The translations under genes and the position numbers were made by a program. The notes under the pieces are model-generated. The model was not told the DNA's origin and did not search any database. It saw nothing but the letters and a program-made list of their open reading frames with translations. From the NCBI GenBank assembly GCA_903928015.1, contig CAIYPF010000020.1, forward strand, positions 1 through 48,396: a stretch of 48,396 bases of DNA, written 5' to 3'. Below are positions 15,998-25,287 of this stretch, piece by piece. This stretch comes from an uncultured Gammaproteobacteria bacterium. Lineage in GTDB: Bacteria; Pseudomonadota; Gammaproteobacteria; Pseudomonadales; UBA5518. Position 1 is the first letter of the stretch. Each line of letters begins with the position of its first letter.

Positions 15998-16909
15998 GTG
16001 GACTGGCTGCAACTGCATCTTTCAGTGCCCGCCGAACAGGTTCCTGCCGTGGAAGACGCCCTGCACGTTGCAGGTGCTGTCGCGGTGAGTTTCGGTGAAC
16101 TCGGCGACCGCGAGGTGATCGAGCCCGGCGTGGGCGAAATGCCCCTGTGGGACGAGGTCGCCATCGCCGCGCTCTTCGAGATCGACGCCTCACGCGAGGA
16201 GATTCTCGCGATCCTCGGCGCAGAACTGGGCGAGGCAATGCCAGCCGGGCACCGCTGGGAAGTGCTCGAAGACCGCCCCTGGGAGCGCGAGTGGCTGCAG
16301 CACTTCGAGCCGATCCGCTGCGGCGAGCGGCTGTGGGTGTGCCCGCACGGGCATGAGGTGGATGCAGAAGACGCCGTGATCCTGCGCCTCGACCCCGGCC
16401 TCGCCTTCGGCACCGGCACCCACCAGACCACCGCGCTCTGCCTCGAGTGGCTGGACAAGCACGCCCGCGCCGGCACAGATGTCATCGACTACGGCTGCGG
16501 CTCGGGCATCCTCGGCATCGGCGCGCTGCTGCTGGGGGCTGCAAGGGTGCGTGCAGTCGATATAGACCCGCAGGCCCTGATCGCCACCCGCGACAACGCC
16601 AATCGCAACGCGATCGCGCCCGAGCGCCTGCTGGTGGGAGAACCGGGTCTGCTCGATGCAGCGCAGCCTGCAGACGTACTGCTCGCGAACATCCTCGCCG
16701 GCCCTCTGGTCGAGCTCGCACCACGTCTGGCAGCGCTCACCCGGGCGGGCGGGCACGCGGTGCTCTCGGGCGTGCTGGCGGAGCAGGCCGATGAGGTGTG
16801 CGCGGCCTATGCGCCGTGGTTCGGTGAGGCCGCGATCGCACGGCGCGACGAGTGGTGCCGGATCGTGATGGAGCGCCGCGCGGACGCGGCGGCGCCGGCA
16901 CTGCCGTGA
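15998..16909 (+). CDS. prmA: Ribosomal protein L11 methyltransferase
   Basis: A 303-residue PrmA that trimethylates ribosomal protein L11. The N-terminus MDWLQLHLSVPAEQ is typical. The SAM site is DYGCGSGILGIGA, and LANILAGPL is the family's substrate-side motif. The start is GTG at 15998 behind GAGGGGAG, 15 bases after accC. Its TGA overlaps the GTG start of the next gene (GTGA), so the downstream gene is coupled. Confidence 0.96.
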   Translation: MDWLQLHLSVPAEQVPAVEDALHVAGAVAVSFGELGDREVIEPGVGEMPLWDEVAIAALFEIDASREEILAILGAELGEAMPAGHRWEVLEDRPWEREWLQHFEPIRCGERLWVCPHGHEVDAEDAVILRLDPGLAFGTGTHQTTALCLEWLDKHARAGTDVIDYGCGSGILGIGALLLGAARVRAVDIDPQALIATRDNANRNAIAPERLLVGEPGLLDAAQPADVLLANILAGPLVELAPRLAALTRAGGHAVLSGVLAEQADEVCAAYAPWFGEAAIARRDEWCRIVMERRADAAAPALP

Positions 16910-17829
16910 GTGCGCTGGCCACCGCCTGCCCGGGCTGCGGCACGGTGTTCCGGGTGGGACCGGCGCAGCTCGACGCGGCCGACGGACTGGTGCGTTGCGG
17001 TGCCTGCGACACGGTCTTCGACGCGCCACGGCACGCGGTCGGTCAGGTGGCCCCTGCGCTCGAGCCCTCCGCGCGCAGCATCGACGAGGAATACATCACG
17101 GGGCTGATCCGCGGCGAGCCGCCGGAGAAGCCTGCGCCTGAAGCCGGATCAGCAGACACGACCCTGCCCGAGCCTGCAGTCGCGGCTACGCCCGCCCCGC
17201 AGCCCGCAGTGCCAGACGACGCCATCGCGCCGCCACAGACAGAAGCCGCGGCAGACTCACCGCGACCTGTGTCGACAACGCCCGCCGACGCCATGCCGCG
17301 CATCGCAGTGGAACTGCCCCGTGGGCGGGTTCGTAACGCGGTGAGGCGCAGGGTGCTCGCCTGGTCCGGCGCGATCCTGACGGCAGCGATGCTGGTCGCC
17401 TTGCAGCAAATCTGGATTGGCCGCGAGCGCCACGCCCAGGATCCCGCGTTGCGGCCACGCTACGAGTGGCTCTGCGCGCATCTGGGCTGCGAGCTGCCGC
17501 CCTTCCGGGACCTTCGACGCATCCGCAGCGAAAGCCTGCTGGTGCGCCCCGATCCCGCGCGTCCGGGGACCTTGCTGATCGACGCCACGATCGTGAACCG
17601 CGCCGCTTTCGCGCAGGCTTTCCCGGTCATACGGATCGACTTCTCGGACATGCAGGGCAAGCCGGTGCAAAGCCGGGCATTCCTTCCGTCGCAGTACCTC
17701 GGCGCCGCCGCCCTGCGCGAGGGCAGGATGCCGCCGGGGGAGGTGCTGCAACTGCACGTCGAGATGCCCGACCCCGGTGAGAACGCAACGAATTACGAGT
17801 TGCGGCTCGCGGAACCCGAGGCTCGCTGA
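16906..17829 (+). CDS. MJ0042 zinc-ribbon / DUF3426 membrane protein
   Basis: A 307-residue protein with an N-terminal zinc ribbon of two CxxC pairs (CPGCGTVFRVGP and CGACDTVFDA), a long Pro/Ala/Asp-rich linker (about 60-145), one membrane helix (about 160-180) and a C-terminal DUF3426 domain that includes RPGTLLIDATIVNRAAFAQA. Such proteins regularly sit between prmA and dusB; their job is unknown. The topology places the zinc ribbon in the cytoplasm and DUF3426 in the periplasm. The GTG start at 16906 overlaps the prmA stop. Confidence 0.9.
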   Translation: MSALATACPGCGTVFRVGPAQLDAADGLVRCGACDTVFDAPRHAVGQVAPALEPSARSIDEEYITGLIRGEPPEKPAPEAGSADTTLPEPAVAATPAPQPAVPDDAIAPPQTEAAADSPRPVSTTPADAMPRIAVELPRGRVRNAVRRRVLAWSGAILTAAMLVALQQIWIGRERHAQDPALRPRYEWLCAHLGCELPPFRDLRRIRSESLLVRPDPARPGTLLIDATIVNRAAFAQAFPVIRIDFSDMQGKPVQSRAFLPSQYLGAAALREGRMPPGEVLQLHVEMPDPGENATNYELRLAEPEAR

Positions 17830-17932
17830 GCGCCCGGCGCGGCTGCGGCACGGACTGTCAAGGCTTCACCGCCGAAGCCGCCGCGGCTATGATCCGTCTC
17901 CGTTCCCTCCTGCCACCTACCCGAGACAGCCC

Positions 17933-18922
17933 TTGCTGCAGATCGGCCCCCATTCCATCGCCACGCGGGTCGTGCTCGCCCCGATGGTGGGCGTCACCGA
18001 CCAGCCCTTCAGGCAGCTCTGCGCGCGTCTGGGCACCCGGCTGGGCATCGCCGAGATGATCTCCGCCGACCGCAGTCTCTGGGGCTCGCGCAAATCGCAT
18101 CACCGCCTCACGGGGCGCGGCGGGTTCGGCACTCTCTGGGTACAGATTGCCGGCAATGATCCCGCGCAGATGGCCGATGCCGCCCGCGCGCAAGCGGATC
18201 TGGGCGCCGGCATCATCGACATCAACATGGGCTGCCCGGCGAAGAACGTCTGCGGCAAGGGCGCTGGCTCGGCGCTGCTGAGGGACGAACCCCTGGTGGC
18301 ATCGATCCTCTCGGCCGTCGTGGCCGCAGTGCCCGGGTTGCCCGTCACGCTCAAGATGCGCACGGGCTGGAGCCCGGAGTTGCGCAATGGCGTGCAAATC
18401 GCGCGGATCGCCGAAGACTGCGGCATCCGTCTGCTGAGCGTGCATGGCCGCACCCGCGCCTGCCGCTTCGAAGGCGAAGCGGAGTTCGACACCGTCAGCG
18501 AGATCGTCCGCGCCGTGCGGCTGCCGGTGCTCGCCAACGGCGATATCGGCAGCGCCGAGCGGGCCGCAGCGGTTCTGGCCCGCACCGGGGCGGCCGGCGT
18601 GATGATCGGCCGTGCCGCGCAGGGCCGTCCATGGCTGTGCGGCAGCATCGATGCCGCGCTCGCGGGCACCGTCCTGCCCGAACCCGACGCAACGGCGGTC
18701 GATGCGCTGCTCCTCGAGCACATCGCGCTGCTCCACGATTTCTATGGGGAGCAGCAGGGGCTGCGCATCGCGCGCAAGCATGCAGGCTGGTATCTCGGCA
18801 ACAGCACGGAGGCACGCGAGTTCCTGCGGGCCTTCAACCAGATCGACTCCGGCAAAGGGCAACTGGCGGCCCTGCGGTGTCACTTCGAAAGCCGCCAGGA
18901 CCGGGGAGCGCTGGCCGCATGA
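17933..18922 (+). CDS. dusB: tRNA-dihydrouridine synthase B
   Basis: A 329-residue FMN enzyme that reduces uridine in tRNA (position 17 in E. coli). [36 protein letters not shown] with the catalytic Cys, [21 protein letters not shown] and [10 protein letters not shown] are all present. Comparison with E. coli DusB puts the start at a TTG at 17933 (MLQIGPHS); no in-frame ATG lies near, and the ribosome site is weak. A rare start codon on dusB upstream of fis may limit expression. The stop overlaps the fis start (ATGA), the same dusB-fis pair as in E. coli. Confidence 0.94.
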   Translation: MLQIGPHSIATRVVLAPMVGVTDQPFRQLCARLGTRLGIAEMISADRSLWGSRKSHHRLTGRGGFGTLWVQIAGNDPAQMADAARAQADLGAGIIDINMGCPAKNVCGKGAGSALLRDEPLVASILSAVVAAVPGLPVTLKMRTGWSPELRNGVQIARIAEDCGIRLLSVHGRTRACRFEGEAEFDTVSEIVRAVRLPVLANGDIGSAERAAAVLARTGAAGVMIGRAAQGRPWLCGSIDAALAGTVLPEPDATAVDALLLEHIALLHDFYGEQQGLRIARKHAGWYLGNSTEAREFLRAFNQIDSGKGQLAALRCHFESRQDRGALAA

Positions 18923-19230
18923 AACGGCAAAAACCGCCGCGCAGGGGCGTACGCCTGCCCGAGAAGCCCGCAACGCAGAACGCGCCCCCGACAGAACCGG
19001 GATCGCGCTCGCTGCGACAGCACGTCGAGGTGACCGTCGAGGCGTACTTCGCGCAACTCGACGGGCAGATGGTCACCGATGTGTACGACATGGTGCTGCA
19101 GGAAGTGGAAGCCCCGCTCCTCGAGGCCGTGCTGCGCTACACGCGCAACAACCAGACGCAGGCATCCACGGTGCTGGGGCTCAACCGCGGCACGCTACGC
19201 AAGAAACTCAAGCGCTACGGCCTGCTCTAG
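18919..19230 (+). CDS. fis: DNA-binding protein Fis
   Basis: A 103-residue nucleoid protein. The C-terminal helix-turn-helix is almost the Fis consensus ([24 protein letters not shown], written in two parts), and the helical core [20 protein letters not shown] precedes it. It has a basic N-terminal arm ([16 protein letters not shown]) where E. coli Fis has a different N-terminal arm. Its ATG overlaps the dusB TGA, so it is made from the dusB transcript, as in enterobacteria. Confidence 0.96.
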   Translation: MKRQKPPRRGVRLPEKPATQNAPPTEPGSRSLRQHVEVTVEAYFAQLDGQMVTDVYDMVLQEVEAPLLEAVLRYTRNNQTQASTVLGLNRGTLRKKLKRYGLL

Positions 19231-19278
19231 GGCGGCGGTGGCGCACCATACCCACAGGCTCCGGGGAGTGCAGTACAG

Positions 19279-20850
19279 ATGAGCGAGAACACCGAACTCC
19301 GGCCCGTGCGCCGCGCGCTGCTCAGCGTCTCGGACAAGACCGGCATCGTGGAGTTCGCCCGTGCGCTCGCGGCACTGGGCGTGGAGATCCTCTCCACCGG
19401 CGGCACCCACAAGCTGCTCGCGCAGAACGGGATCAGCGTGCGGGAGGTCTCGGACTACATGGGCTTCCCCGAAATGATGGACGGCCGCGTCAAGACGCTG
19501 CACCCCAGGGTGCACGGCGGCATCCTCGGCCGGCGCGGGCAGGACGAGGCAGTGATGGACGCGCACGGCATCGCGCCCATCGACCTTGTCGCGGTCAACC
19601 TCTATCCCTTCGAGCAGACCGTCGCGCGCCCCGATTGCGATCTCCCTACCGCCATCGAGAACATCGACATCGGCGGCCCGACCATGGTGCGCTCCGCTGC
19701 CAAGAACCACCGCGACGTGGCGATCGTGGTAGACGCCGCCGACTACGCGGGCGTGGTGGCCGAGTTGCAAACCGGGGGCGGAACCACCCTCGCCACGCGC
19801 TTTGATCTTGCCGTGAAGGCCTTCGAGCACACGGCGCGTTATGACGGCGCTATCGCCAACTACCTGGGCTGCCGCACCAGCGGCGAAACCACACGCTTCC
19901 CGCGCACCTTCAGCACGCAGTTCCGCAAGGCACAGGAGATGCGCTACGGCGAGAACCCGCACCAGGCCGCGGCGTTTTATGTCGAGCACGGCCAGACCGA
20001 GGCGAGCATCGCCACCGCGCGCCAGCTCCAGGGCAAGGAGCTCTCGTACAACAACATCGCAGACACCGATGCCGCACTCGAATGCGTCAAGCAGTTCGAC
20101 GCACCGGCCTGCGTGATCGTGAAGCACGCCAACCCCTGCGGCGTGGCCACCGCGGCCACATTGCGCGAGGCCTACGAGCACGCCTGGACCACCGACACGG
20201 AATCCGCCTTCGGCGGGATCATCGCCTTCAACCGTGAGCTCGATGCCGACACGGCCGAGCTGATCGTCGACCGGCAGTTCGTGGAAGTGATCATCGCCCC
20301 CTCTGCAAGCGCCGACGCCGTGGCCGCCGTCACGGCAAAGAAAAACGTCCGCCTGCTGGTCTGTGGCGAGTGGCCGGCGCAGCCGCTCGCGCGTCTCGAC
20401 TACAAGCGCGTCACGGGCGGGCTGCTGGTGCAGGACGCTGACCTCGCGCTGCAATCGGAGCTGAAGGTGGTGAGCGCGCGCGCGCCCACCGAGGCCGAGA
20501 TGCGCGATCTGCTCTTCGCCTGGAAAGTGGCGAAATTCGTGAAGTCCAATGCCATTGTGTACGCAAAGGCCAATCACACCATCGGCGTGGGCGCCGGGCA
20601 GATGAGCCGCGTGAACTCCGCGCGCATCGCCGCCATCAAGGCCGAGCACGCGGGGCTCGAGGTGCGCGGCGCGGTGATGGCCTCCGACGCCTTTTTCCCC
20701 TTCCGCGACGGCATCGACAACGCGGCCGCAGCGGGCATACGCGCCGTGATACAACCCGGCGGCTCGATGCGCGACGACGAAGTGGTCGCCGCGGCCAACG
20801 AGCACGGCATGGCGATGGTGTTCACCGGCATGCGGCACTTCAGACATTGA
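19279..20850 (+). CDS. purH: Bifunctional AICAR formyltransferase / IMP cyclohydrolase
   Basis: A 523-residue PurH catalysing the last two steps of IMP synthesis. The N-terminal cyclohydrolase domain begins [20 protein letters not shown] with STGGTHKLL. The formyltransferase domain carries KYGENPHQ-type residues ([14 protein letters not shown]), [10 protein letters not shown] with the catalytic Lys-His, and the C-terminal DAFFPFRDG. Length is normal. It is followed after 50 bases by purD. Confidence 0.98.
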   Translation: MSENTELRPVRRALLSVSDKTGIVEFARALAALGVEILSTGGTHKLLAQNGISVREVSDYMGFPEMMDGRVKTLHPRVHGGILGRRGQDEAVMDAHGIAPIDLVAVNLYPFEQTVARPDCDLPTAIENIDIGGPTMVRSAAKNHRDVAIVVDAADYAGVVAELQTGGGTTLATRFDLAVKAFEHTARYDGAIANYLGCRTSGETTRFPRTFSTQFRKAQEMRYGENPHQAAAFYVEHGQTEASIATARQLQGKELSYNNIADTDAALECVKQFDAPACVIVKHANPCGVATAATLREAYEHAWTTDTESAFGGIIAFNRELDADTAELIVDRQFVEVIIAPSASADAVAAVTAKKNVRLLVCGEWPAQPLARLDYKRVTGGLLVQDADLALQSELKVVSARAPTEAEMRDLLFAWKVAKFVKSNAIVYAKANHTIGVGAGQMSRVNSARIAAIKAEHAGLEVRGAVMASDAFFPFRDGIDNAAAAGIRAVIQPGGSMRDDEVVAAANEHGMAMVFTGMRHFRH

Positions 20851-20900
20851 GTCGGCGCGGCGCCCCGGCACGGACCGAGCAGTTCATGTGAGGTAGAGAA

Positions 20901-22196
20901 ATGAACGTACTGATCGTAGGTAGTGGCGGCCGCGAACACGCGCTGTCCTGGAAGGTGGCGCAGAGCCCGCGTGTGGGCCAGGTGTTCGTGGCACCCGGCA
21001 ACGCCGGTACGGCACGCGAAGCGGGTGTCAGCAACGTCGCGATCGACGTCATGGACTTCGCCGCGCTCGCCGCCTTCGCGAAGGGCAATGGTGTGGGCCT
21101 CACGATCATCGGCCCGGAGGCACCGCTGGTCGGCGGGATCGTCGATCACTTCCGCGCCGAGGGACTGCGCTGCTTCGGCCCCACGCAGGGCGCCGCGCAA
21201 CTCGAAGGTTCGAAGGCCTTCACCAAGGACTTCCTCGCGCGCCACGGCATCCCCACGGCGCAATACCGCACTTTCACCGAGATCGCCCCCGCCGAGGACT
21301 ACATCCGCGCCAAGGGCGCGCCCATCGTCGTGAAGGCTGACGGTCTGGCGGCGGGCAAGGGCGTGATCCTGGCTGATACGGTCGAGCAGGCCATCACCGC
21401 CGTGCACGACATGCTGGCGGGCAACGCCTTCGGCGCGGCAGGCAGCCGCGTGGTGGTCGAGGAGTTCCTGCGTGGCGAGGAAGCGAGCTTCATCGTGATG
21501 GTCGACGGGAAGAACGTATTGCCACTGGCCACCAACCAGGACCACAAGGCCCGCGACGACGGCGACCGCGGCCCCAACACCGGCGGCATGGGCGCCTACT
21601 CTCCGGCGCCGGTCGTTACGCAAGCCGTGCACGATCGCGCCATGCAGGAGGTGATCTGGCCCACCGTGCGCGGCATGGAAGCCGAAGGCAACGTCTACAC
21701 CGGTTTCCTCTACGCGGGCCTCATGGTGCAACCCGACGGCACGCCCAAGGTGCTCGAGTACAACTGCCGCTTCGGCGATCCGGAAACGCAACCCGTGATG
21801 ATGCGGCTGCTCTCGGACATCACGGCGCTCTGTGATGCCGCGATCGACGGACGCCTCGACGGGATCGAAGCAGACTGGGATCCACGCCCCGCACTGGGCG
21901 TGGTGATTGCCGCGGGCGGTTATCCCGATGCCTACGCCAAGGGCACAGTGATCGAGGGTCTCGATCTTCCCGACGGAGAGGACTGCAAGACCTTCCACGC
22001 CGGCACCGCGCTCGCAGACGGCAATGTGGTCACCAACGGCGGACGCGTGCTCTGCGTCACGGCGCTCGGTGCCAGCGTGGCGGAGGCGCAGGCACGCGCC
22101 TATCGCCGTTGCGCCACGATCGGCTGGGAGGGCGGGTTTTACCGCAGGGATATCGGCTATCGTGCCGTCAGACGGGAGCGTGGCGAGGAGGCTTAG
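20901..22196 (+). CDS. purD: Phosphoribosylamine-glycine ligase
   Basis: A 431-residue ATP-grasp enzyme that makes GAR from phosphoribosylamine and glycine, the second step of purine synthesis. [40 protein letters not shown] and [12 protein letters not shown] are diagnostic. The ribosome site GAGGTAGAGAA precedes the ATG. The purH-purD order is standard in gammaproteobacteria. Confidence 0.98.
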   Translation: MNVLIVGSGGREHALSWKVAQSPRVGQVFVAPGNAGTAREAGVSNVAIDVMDFAALAAFAKGNGVGLTIIGPEAPLVGGIVDHFRAEGLRCFGPTQGAAQLEGSKAFTKDFLARHGIPTAQYRTFTEIAPAEDYIRAKGAPIVVKADGLAAGKGVILADTVEQAITAVHDMLAGNAFGAAGSRVVVEEFLRGEEASFIVMVDGKNVLPLATNQDHKARDDGDRGPNTGGMGAYSPAPVVTQAVHDRAMQEVIWPTVRGMEAEGNVYTGFLYAGLMVQPDGTPKVLEYNCRFGDPETQPVMMRLLSDITALCDAAIDGRLDGIEADWDPRPALGVVIAAGGYPDAYAKGTVIEGLDLPDGEDCKTFHAGTALADGNVVTNGGRVLCVTALGASVAEAQARAYRRCATIGWEGGFYRRDIGYRAVRRERGEEA

Positions 22197-22258
22197 ACCA
22201 ATGTCAGGGCCGTGCGCGTCCGCCGCAGGCCTCCACGCAGCGTGAAGGGACTCTGAAC

Positions 22259-24001
22259 ATGCGCATCCAGATTGTCGGCCACAGCCACATCGCCTCCCTC
22301 ATGCATGCATGGGATCGGGCGCACAGGCCGGAGGGTCTTATGGAGCTCCTCGAGCTCCAGTTGCGCGACGACACCCTCCTCGATCCGCATCGCATTCCAT
22401 CCGCATCGGGCTTCGAAACCTACGACCAGCAGAAAGTCCTCGAGCGCTGCAACGCAGCAGGCGCACTGGATGCACGGGTGCTGCTCCTGGGCGGCAACGC
22501 GCACTCGATGGCCTCGATGCTGGACAGAGGAAGGACAGAGCCGCTCATCGCCCGGAACATCCAGACGAGGCTGGAGCGCAGTTCCAGACCCTGGATGGAG
22601 TTTCTTTCCGCGATATCACGGGTGCCGCTGGTCGTACTGCCGCCGCCGCCCCCTATCGGCAGCGAGGAACATATCCGCCGTCATGCTGGCGTCTTTGCCG
22701 AGAAGCTCCAGCAATACCCGATCGCCGCGCCGAAGCTGCGCCTTGGGGCCTGGGAGTACGAAGTGTCCACGCTGCGCGAGTACGCGAGACGCTTCGGCGC
22801 GCAGTTCGTCGAACTGCCGGCAGCCGCCTTCGACGCGAACGGATTCCTGCATCCCGCGTTCTACGGACAGGACCCGACGCACGCCAATGTCGAGTACGGC
22901 GCACTTGTGCTCCAGCACCTTGCAGACACCATCACGGCGTCCCGGCAAGGCCAGCGTCGTCACCCTTACCGCGCCCTGCCCGAAACAGCCTTCTGGAAGG
23001 AATCGGTGGCGCAGCAGGTTCCCGCACAACTCGACCCCGTCACGCACGTCCCGTGGCGTATCGAAAAACGTGACAAGGTCGCAACGGCCGGCAGCTGCTT
23101 CGCACAACACATCTCGCGCCACATCCGTAACGGGGGATATCGCTTCTTCGTCACCGAGCCGGAGCCCACGCCCGGCGCCGAGCCGATGTTCTCGGCACGC
23201 TACGGCAACATCTACACCTCGCGGCAGTTGCTGCAACTCTTCGAAAGGGCCTTCGGGTACTTCAAGCCGCGCGAGGATCACTGGCTGCTGCCCGACGGCC
23301 GCTACTGCGATCCCTTCAGGCCGCAAATCCGGGAAGGCGGCTTCGCCTCGCTCGCCGAACTGCGTGCAGACCGGCAGAAGCACCTCGCTGCCGTGCGCAA
23401 ACTCTTCACGAACCTCGACGTCTTCGTGTTCACGCTCGGCCTCACCGAGTGCTGGGCCTCGAAGCTCGACGGCGCGACCTACCCCATCGCGCCCGGCGTG
23501 GCCGGCGGCAGCTTCGACCCGCAGACGCACAGCTTCGTGAATCTGGGCGTGGACGATGTCGTCGCCGACATGAAGACCTTCATCTCCAAGCTGCGGCTGG
23601 TGAATCCGAGCGCACGCCTGATACTCACCGTCTCGCCGGTGCCGCTCGCCGCGAGCTACGAGAGCGAGCACGTGCTGGTGTCCACGACGTATTCAAAATC
23701 CGTTCTGCGGGTGGCCGCCGAAACACTCGAACGCTCCCTGCCGGACCTTGTCTATTTCCCTTCCTACGAAATCATCACCGGCAGTTACTCGCGCGGGCGT
23801 TACTTCGCAGAGGACCTGCGCTCGGTGACCGAGGAAGGTGTGTCGCACGTGATGCGGGTGTTCATGGACCGCTTCACGCGGAAAAATCCGGTTCGCAACG
23901 CACTGTCTCCCCCGCGCACGGAGGCCGATGCGCTGGACCGCGAACTGGAAGAGCTCTCGGACGTGGTGTGCGAAGAGGCCTTGCTGGCGCGCCGCGACTG
24001 A
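22259..24001 (+). CDS. Two-domain protein: SGNH-hydrolase-like N-terminus fused to a GSCFA domain
   Basis: A 580-residue protein. The C-terminal half is a GSCFA-family domain: [14 protein letters not shown] (GSCFA at 278-282), [21 protein letters not shown] and [10 protein letters not shown]. The N-terminal half looks like a separate SGNH-hydrolase fold, with GHSH at the start (Ser9), GGN at 78-80 and DPTH at 205-208 in the places of the Ser, Asn and Asp-His blocks. Both halves may therefore be esterase/acyl-hydrolase-like. No signal peptide is seen, so it is probably cytoplasmic. The ATG at 22259 follows GGGA. It lies 62 bases after purD on the same strand but has no obvious link to purine synthesis. 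The substrate is unknown. Confidence 0.85.
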   Translation: MRIQIVGHSHIASLMHAWDRAHRPEGLMELLELQLRDDTLLDPHRIPSASGFETYDQQKVLERCNAAGALDARVLLLGGNAHSMASMLDRGRTEPLIARNIQTRLERSSRPWMEFLSAISRVPLVVLPPPPPIGSEEHIRRHAGVFAEKLQQYPIAAPKLRLGAWEYEVSTLREYARRFGAQFVELPAAAFDANGFLHPAFYGQDPTHANVEYGALVLQHLADTITASRQGQRRHPYRALPETAFWKESVAQQVPAQLDPVTHVPWRIEKRDKVATAGSCFAQHISRHIRNGGYRFFVTEPEPTPGAEPMFSARYGNIYTSRQLLQLFERAFGYFKPREDHWLLPDGRYCDPFRPQIREGGFASLAELRADRQKHLAAVRKLFTNLDVFVFTLGLTECWASKLDGATYPIAPGVAGGSFDPQTHSFVNLGVDDVVADMKTFISKLRLVNPSARLILTVSPVPLAASYESEHVLVSTTYSKSVLRVAAETLERSLPDLVYFPSYEIITGSYSRGRYFAEDLRSVTEEGVSHVMRVFMDRFTRKNPVRNALSPPRTEADALDRELEELSDVVCEEALLARRD

Positions 24002-24022
24002 GGCCGGCGTTTTACGCTGATC

Positions 24023-24472
24023 TCAGGCCTGCGGCGGCCTGAAATCCACCGGGAAATTGTGGCGCCAGGCGAGCTCCTCGATACGGCTGCAGATGCGCCA
24101 GCCAGAGTCCGTGCGCACGAATTCGTCGCGGAACCAGATACCGGAGAACAGCACCCGCGGGCCATCAGGCGCGTCCGCCTTCACGCCGATGTACTGCATG
24201 CTGCGCACCGTGGCGCGATCGCCCTGCAGGGAAATCTCGTGGTTCGAGGACAAGTGCTGACAGGCCGTGAAACGCCCCAGCACCACCGAGAGCCAGGCCC
24301 TCACCTCCGCGGGGTTGCCGCAGGCCCCGTCGTTCGCGGTGTAATCGATGAGCGCATCCGGTGTGAACTGGGACTCCCATGTCTCCCAGTCGCTGCGATC
24401 CATGGCGCCCGCCTCGCGCACCAGTACATCACCGATGCAGGCACGATCCGACAGTTCTTGCAGACTCAGCAC
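24023..24472 (-). CDS. NTF2-like (SnoaL-type) protein
   Basis: A 149-residue protein of the SnoaL/ring-hydroxylating-dioxygenase beta-subunit fold: DVLVREAGAMDRSDWETWES, then TPDALIDYTAN, and near the end DSGWRICSRIEELAWR. Members are small lyases, isomerases or binding proteins in catabolic and secondary pathways; no substrate can be named. The GTG at 24472 follows GGGAGGAG and is a better start than the ATG at 24532, which lies inside the palindromic repeat region. Confidence 0.82.
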   Translation of the reverse strand: MLSLQELSDRACIGDVLVREAGAMDRSDWETWESQFTPDALIDYTANDGACGNPAEVRAWLSVVLGRFTACQHLSSNHEISLQGDRATVRSMQYIGVKADAPDGPRVLFSGIWFRDEFVRTDSGWRICSRIEELAWRHNFPVDFRPPQA

Positions 24473-24493
24473 GACACTCCTCCCGAACAAAGC

Positions 24494-24516
24494 AAAAATG
24501 GGGTCAGACCCCATTT
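24494..24516. repeat. REP-like palindrome, possible terminator for the downstream end of the transporter gene
   Basis: AAATGGGGTC-A-GACCCCATTT (24496-24516) is a perfect 10-bp inverted repeat with a one-base centre. On the minus strand it is followed by a short T run (complement of 24494-24498). It sits between the queuosine-precursor transporter and the NTF2-like gene. From memory, palindromes with this GGGGTCAGACCCC core recur in bacterial genomes as REP-type elements, but only one copy is seen here. It could also act as an intrinsic terminator after the transporter gene. Confidence 0.55.
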
Positions 24517-24528
24517 CCCCGCGACCCC

Positions 24529-25284
24529 TCACCCCGGATGCGTGATCACATAACGCCGCATCATCCGACGCCCGAGGTATATGAGCGGCGTGACCACTAT
24601 GGCGAGCACGAATTTGAGCGCATAGCCGGTGACGGCGATGGCCGGGATGGCCGCGAGCGGCGCGGCCGGGCTCGACGGATCGGGGAAGATCTGGCGGCCA
24701 AGACTGAACGCCAGGTAACTCACGATGAAGGAGTCGATGAACTGCGAGATCAGCGTGCTGCCCGTGGCACGCAGCCAGATCAGCCGGTCACCGGTGGCGC
24801 GCTTGAACATGCCGAAGATCGCGATATCGCTCAGTTGCCCCACCAGATAGGCACTGAGCGAGGCGACGTACATGATCTTCGCCGAGCCGAAGATCGCGTT
24901 GAACGACTGCGGGCTGACGTTGTAGGGCGCATCGAGGTACGGCAGCGCCTGCGCGATGTTCAGGATGATGAACACATAGGTCGCGGCTGCGAAACCGATG
25001 TAGGTGAGCCGCCGCGCGGCGCGCGGGCCGTAGTACTCGTTCACGAGGTCGGTGAGCAGGAACGTGATCGGGAAGGTGATCATCCCGCAGGTGTGCTCGA
25101 TGGCGTCGTAGCCGAGCACCGTGAAGGGCAAGGGGATCCGGAAGAGCTTCACGCCCACGATATCCGCCACCAGCAGGGAGGACACGAAGATCATCGCCAG
25201 CCAGAGATACATCTTCTGGGGCGCCGAGAAAGCGTAGGGCTCATGTGGGGCGTGTGCCTGCATAGGTGTCTCCGGCGTCTTCAT
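24529..25284 (-). CDS. yhhQ: Queuosine precursor transporter (YhhQ / VUT family)
   Basis: A 251-residue inner-membrane protein with about six helices. GMITFPITFLLTDLVNEYYG and QFIDSFIVSYLAF are the family motifs. YhhQ imports queuosine precursors such as preQ0 and preQ1 for tRNA modification. Its start lies three bases after the stop of the Ycf46-like ATPase gene, so the two are one transcription unit. Confidence 0.93.
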   Translation of the reverse strand: MKTPETPMQAHAPHEPYAFSAPQKMYLWLAMIFVSSLLVADIVGVKLFRIPLPFTVLGYDAIEHTCGMITFPITFLLTDLVNEYYGPRAARRLTYIGFAAATYVFIILNIAQALPYLDAPYNVSPQSFNAIFGSAKIMYVASLSAYLVGQLSDIAIFGMFKRATGDRLIWLRATGSTLISQFIDSFIVSYLAFSLGRQIFPDPSSPAAPLAAIPAIAVTGYALKFVLAIVVTPLIYLGRRMMRRYVITHPG

Positions 25285-25287
25285 CGA

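Noticed and set aside
19195-20871. 558-residue minus-strand frame across fis/purH
   Set aside because: It is antisense to purH, whose motifs are all intact; no start signal or homology.
24505-24520. CCCCATTT as a heat-shock -10 box
   Set aside because: It is one arm of the palindrome, and no TTGAA element lies 13-17 bp upstream.
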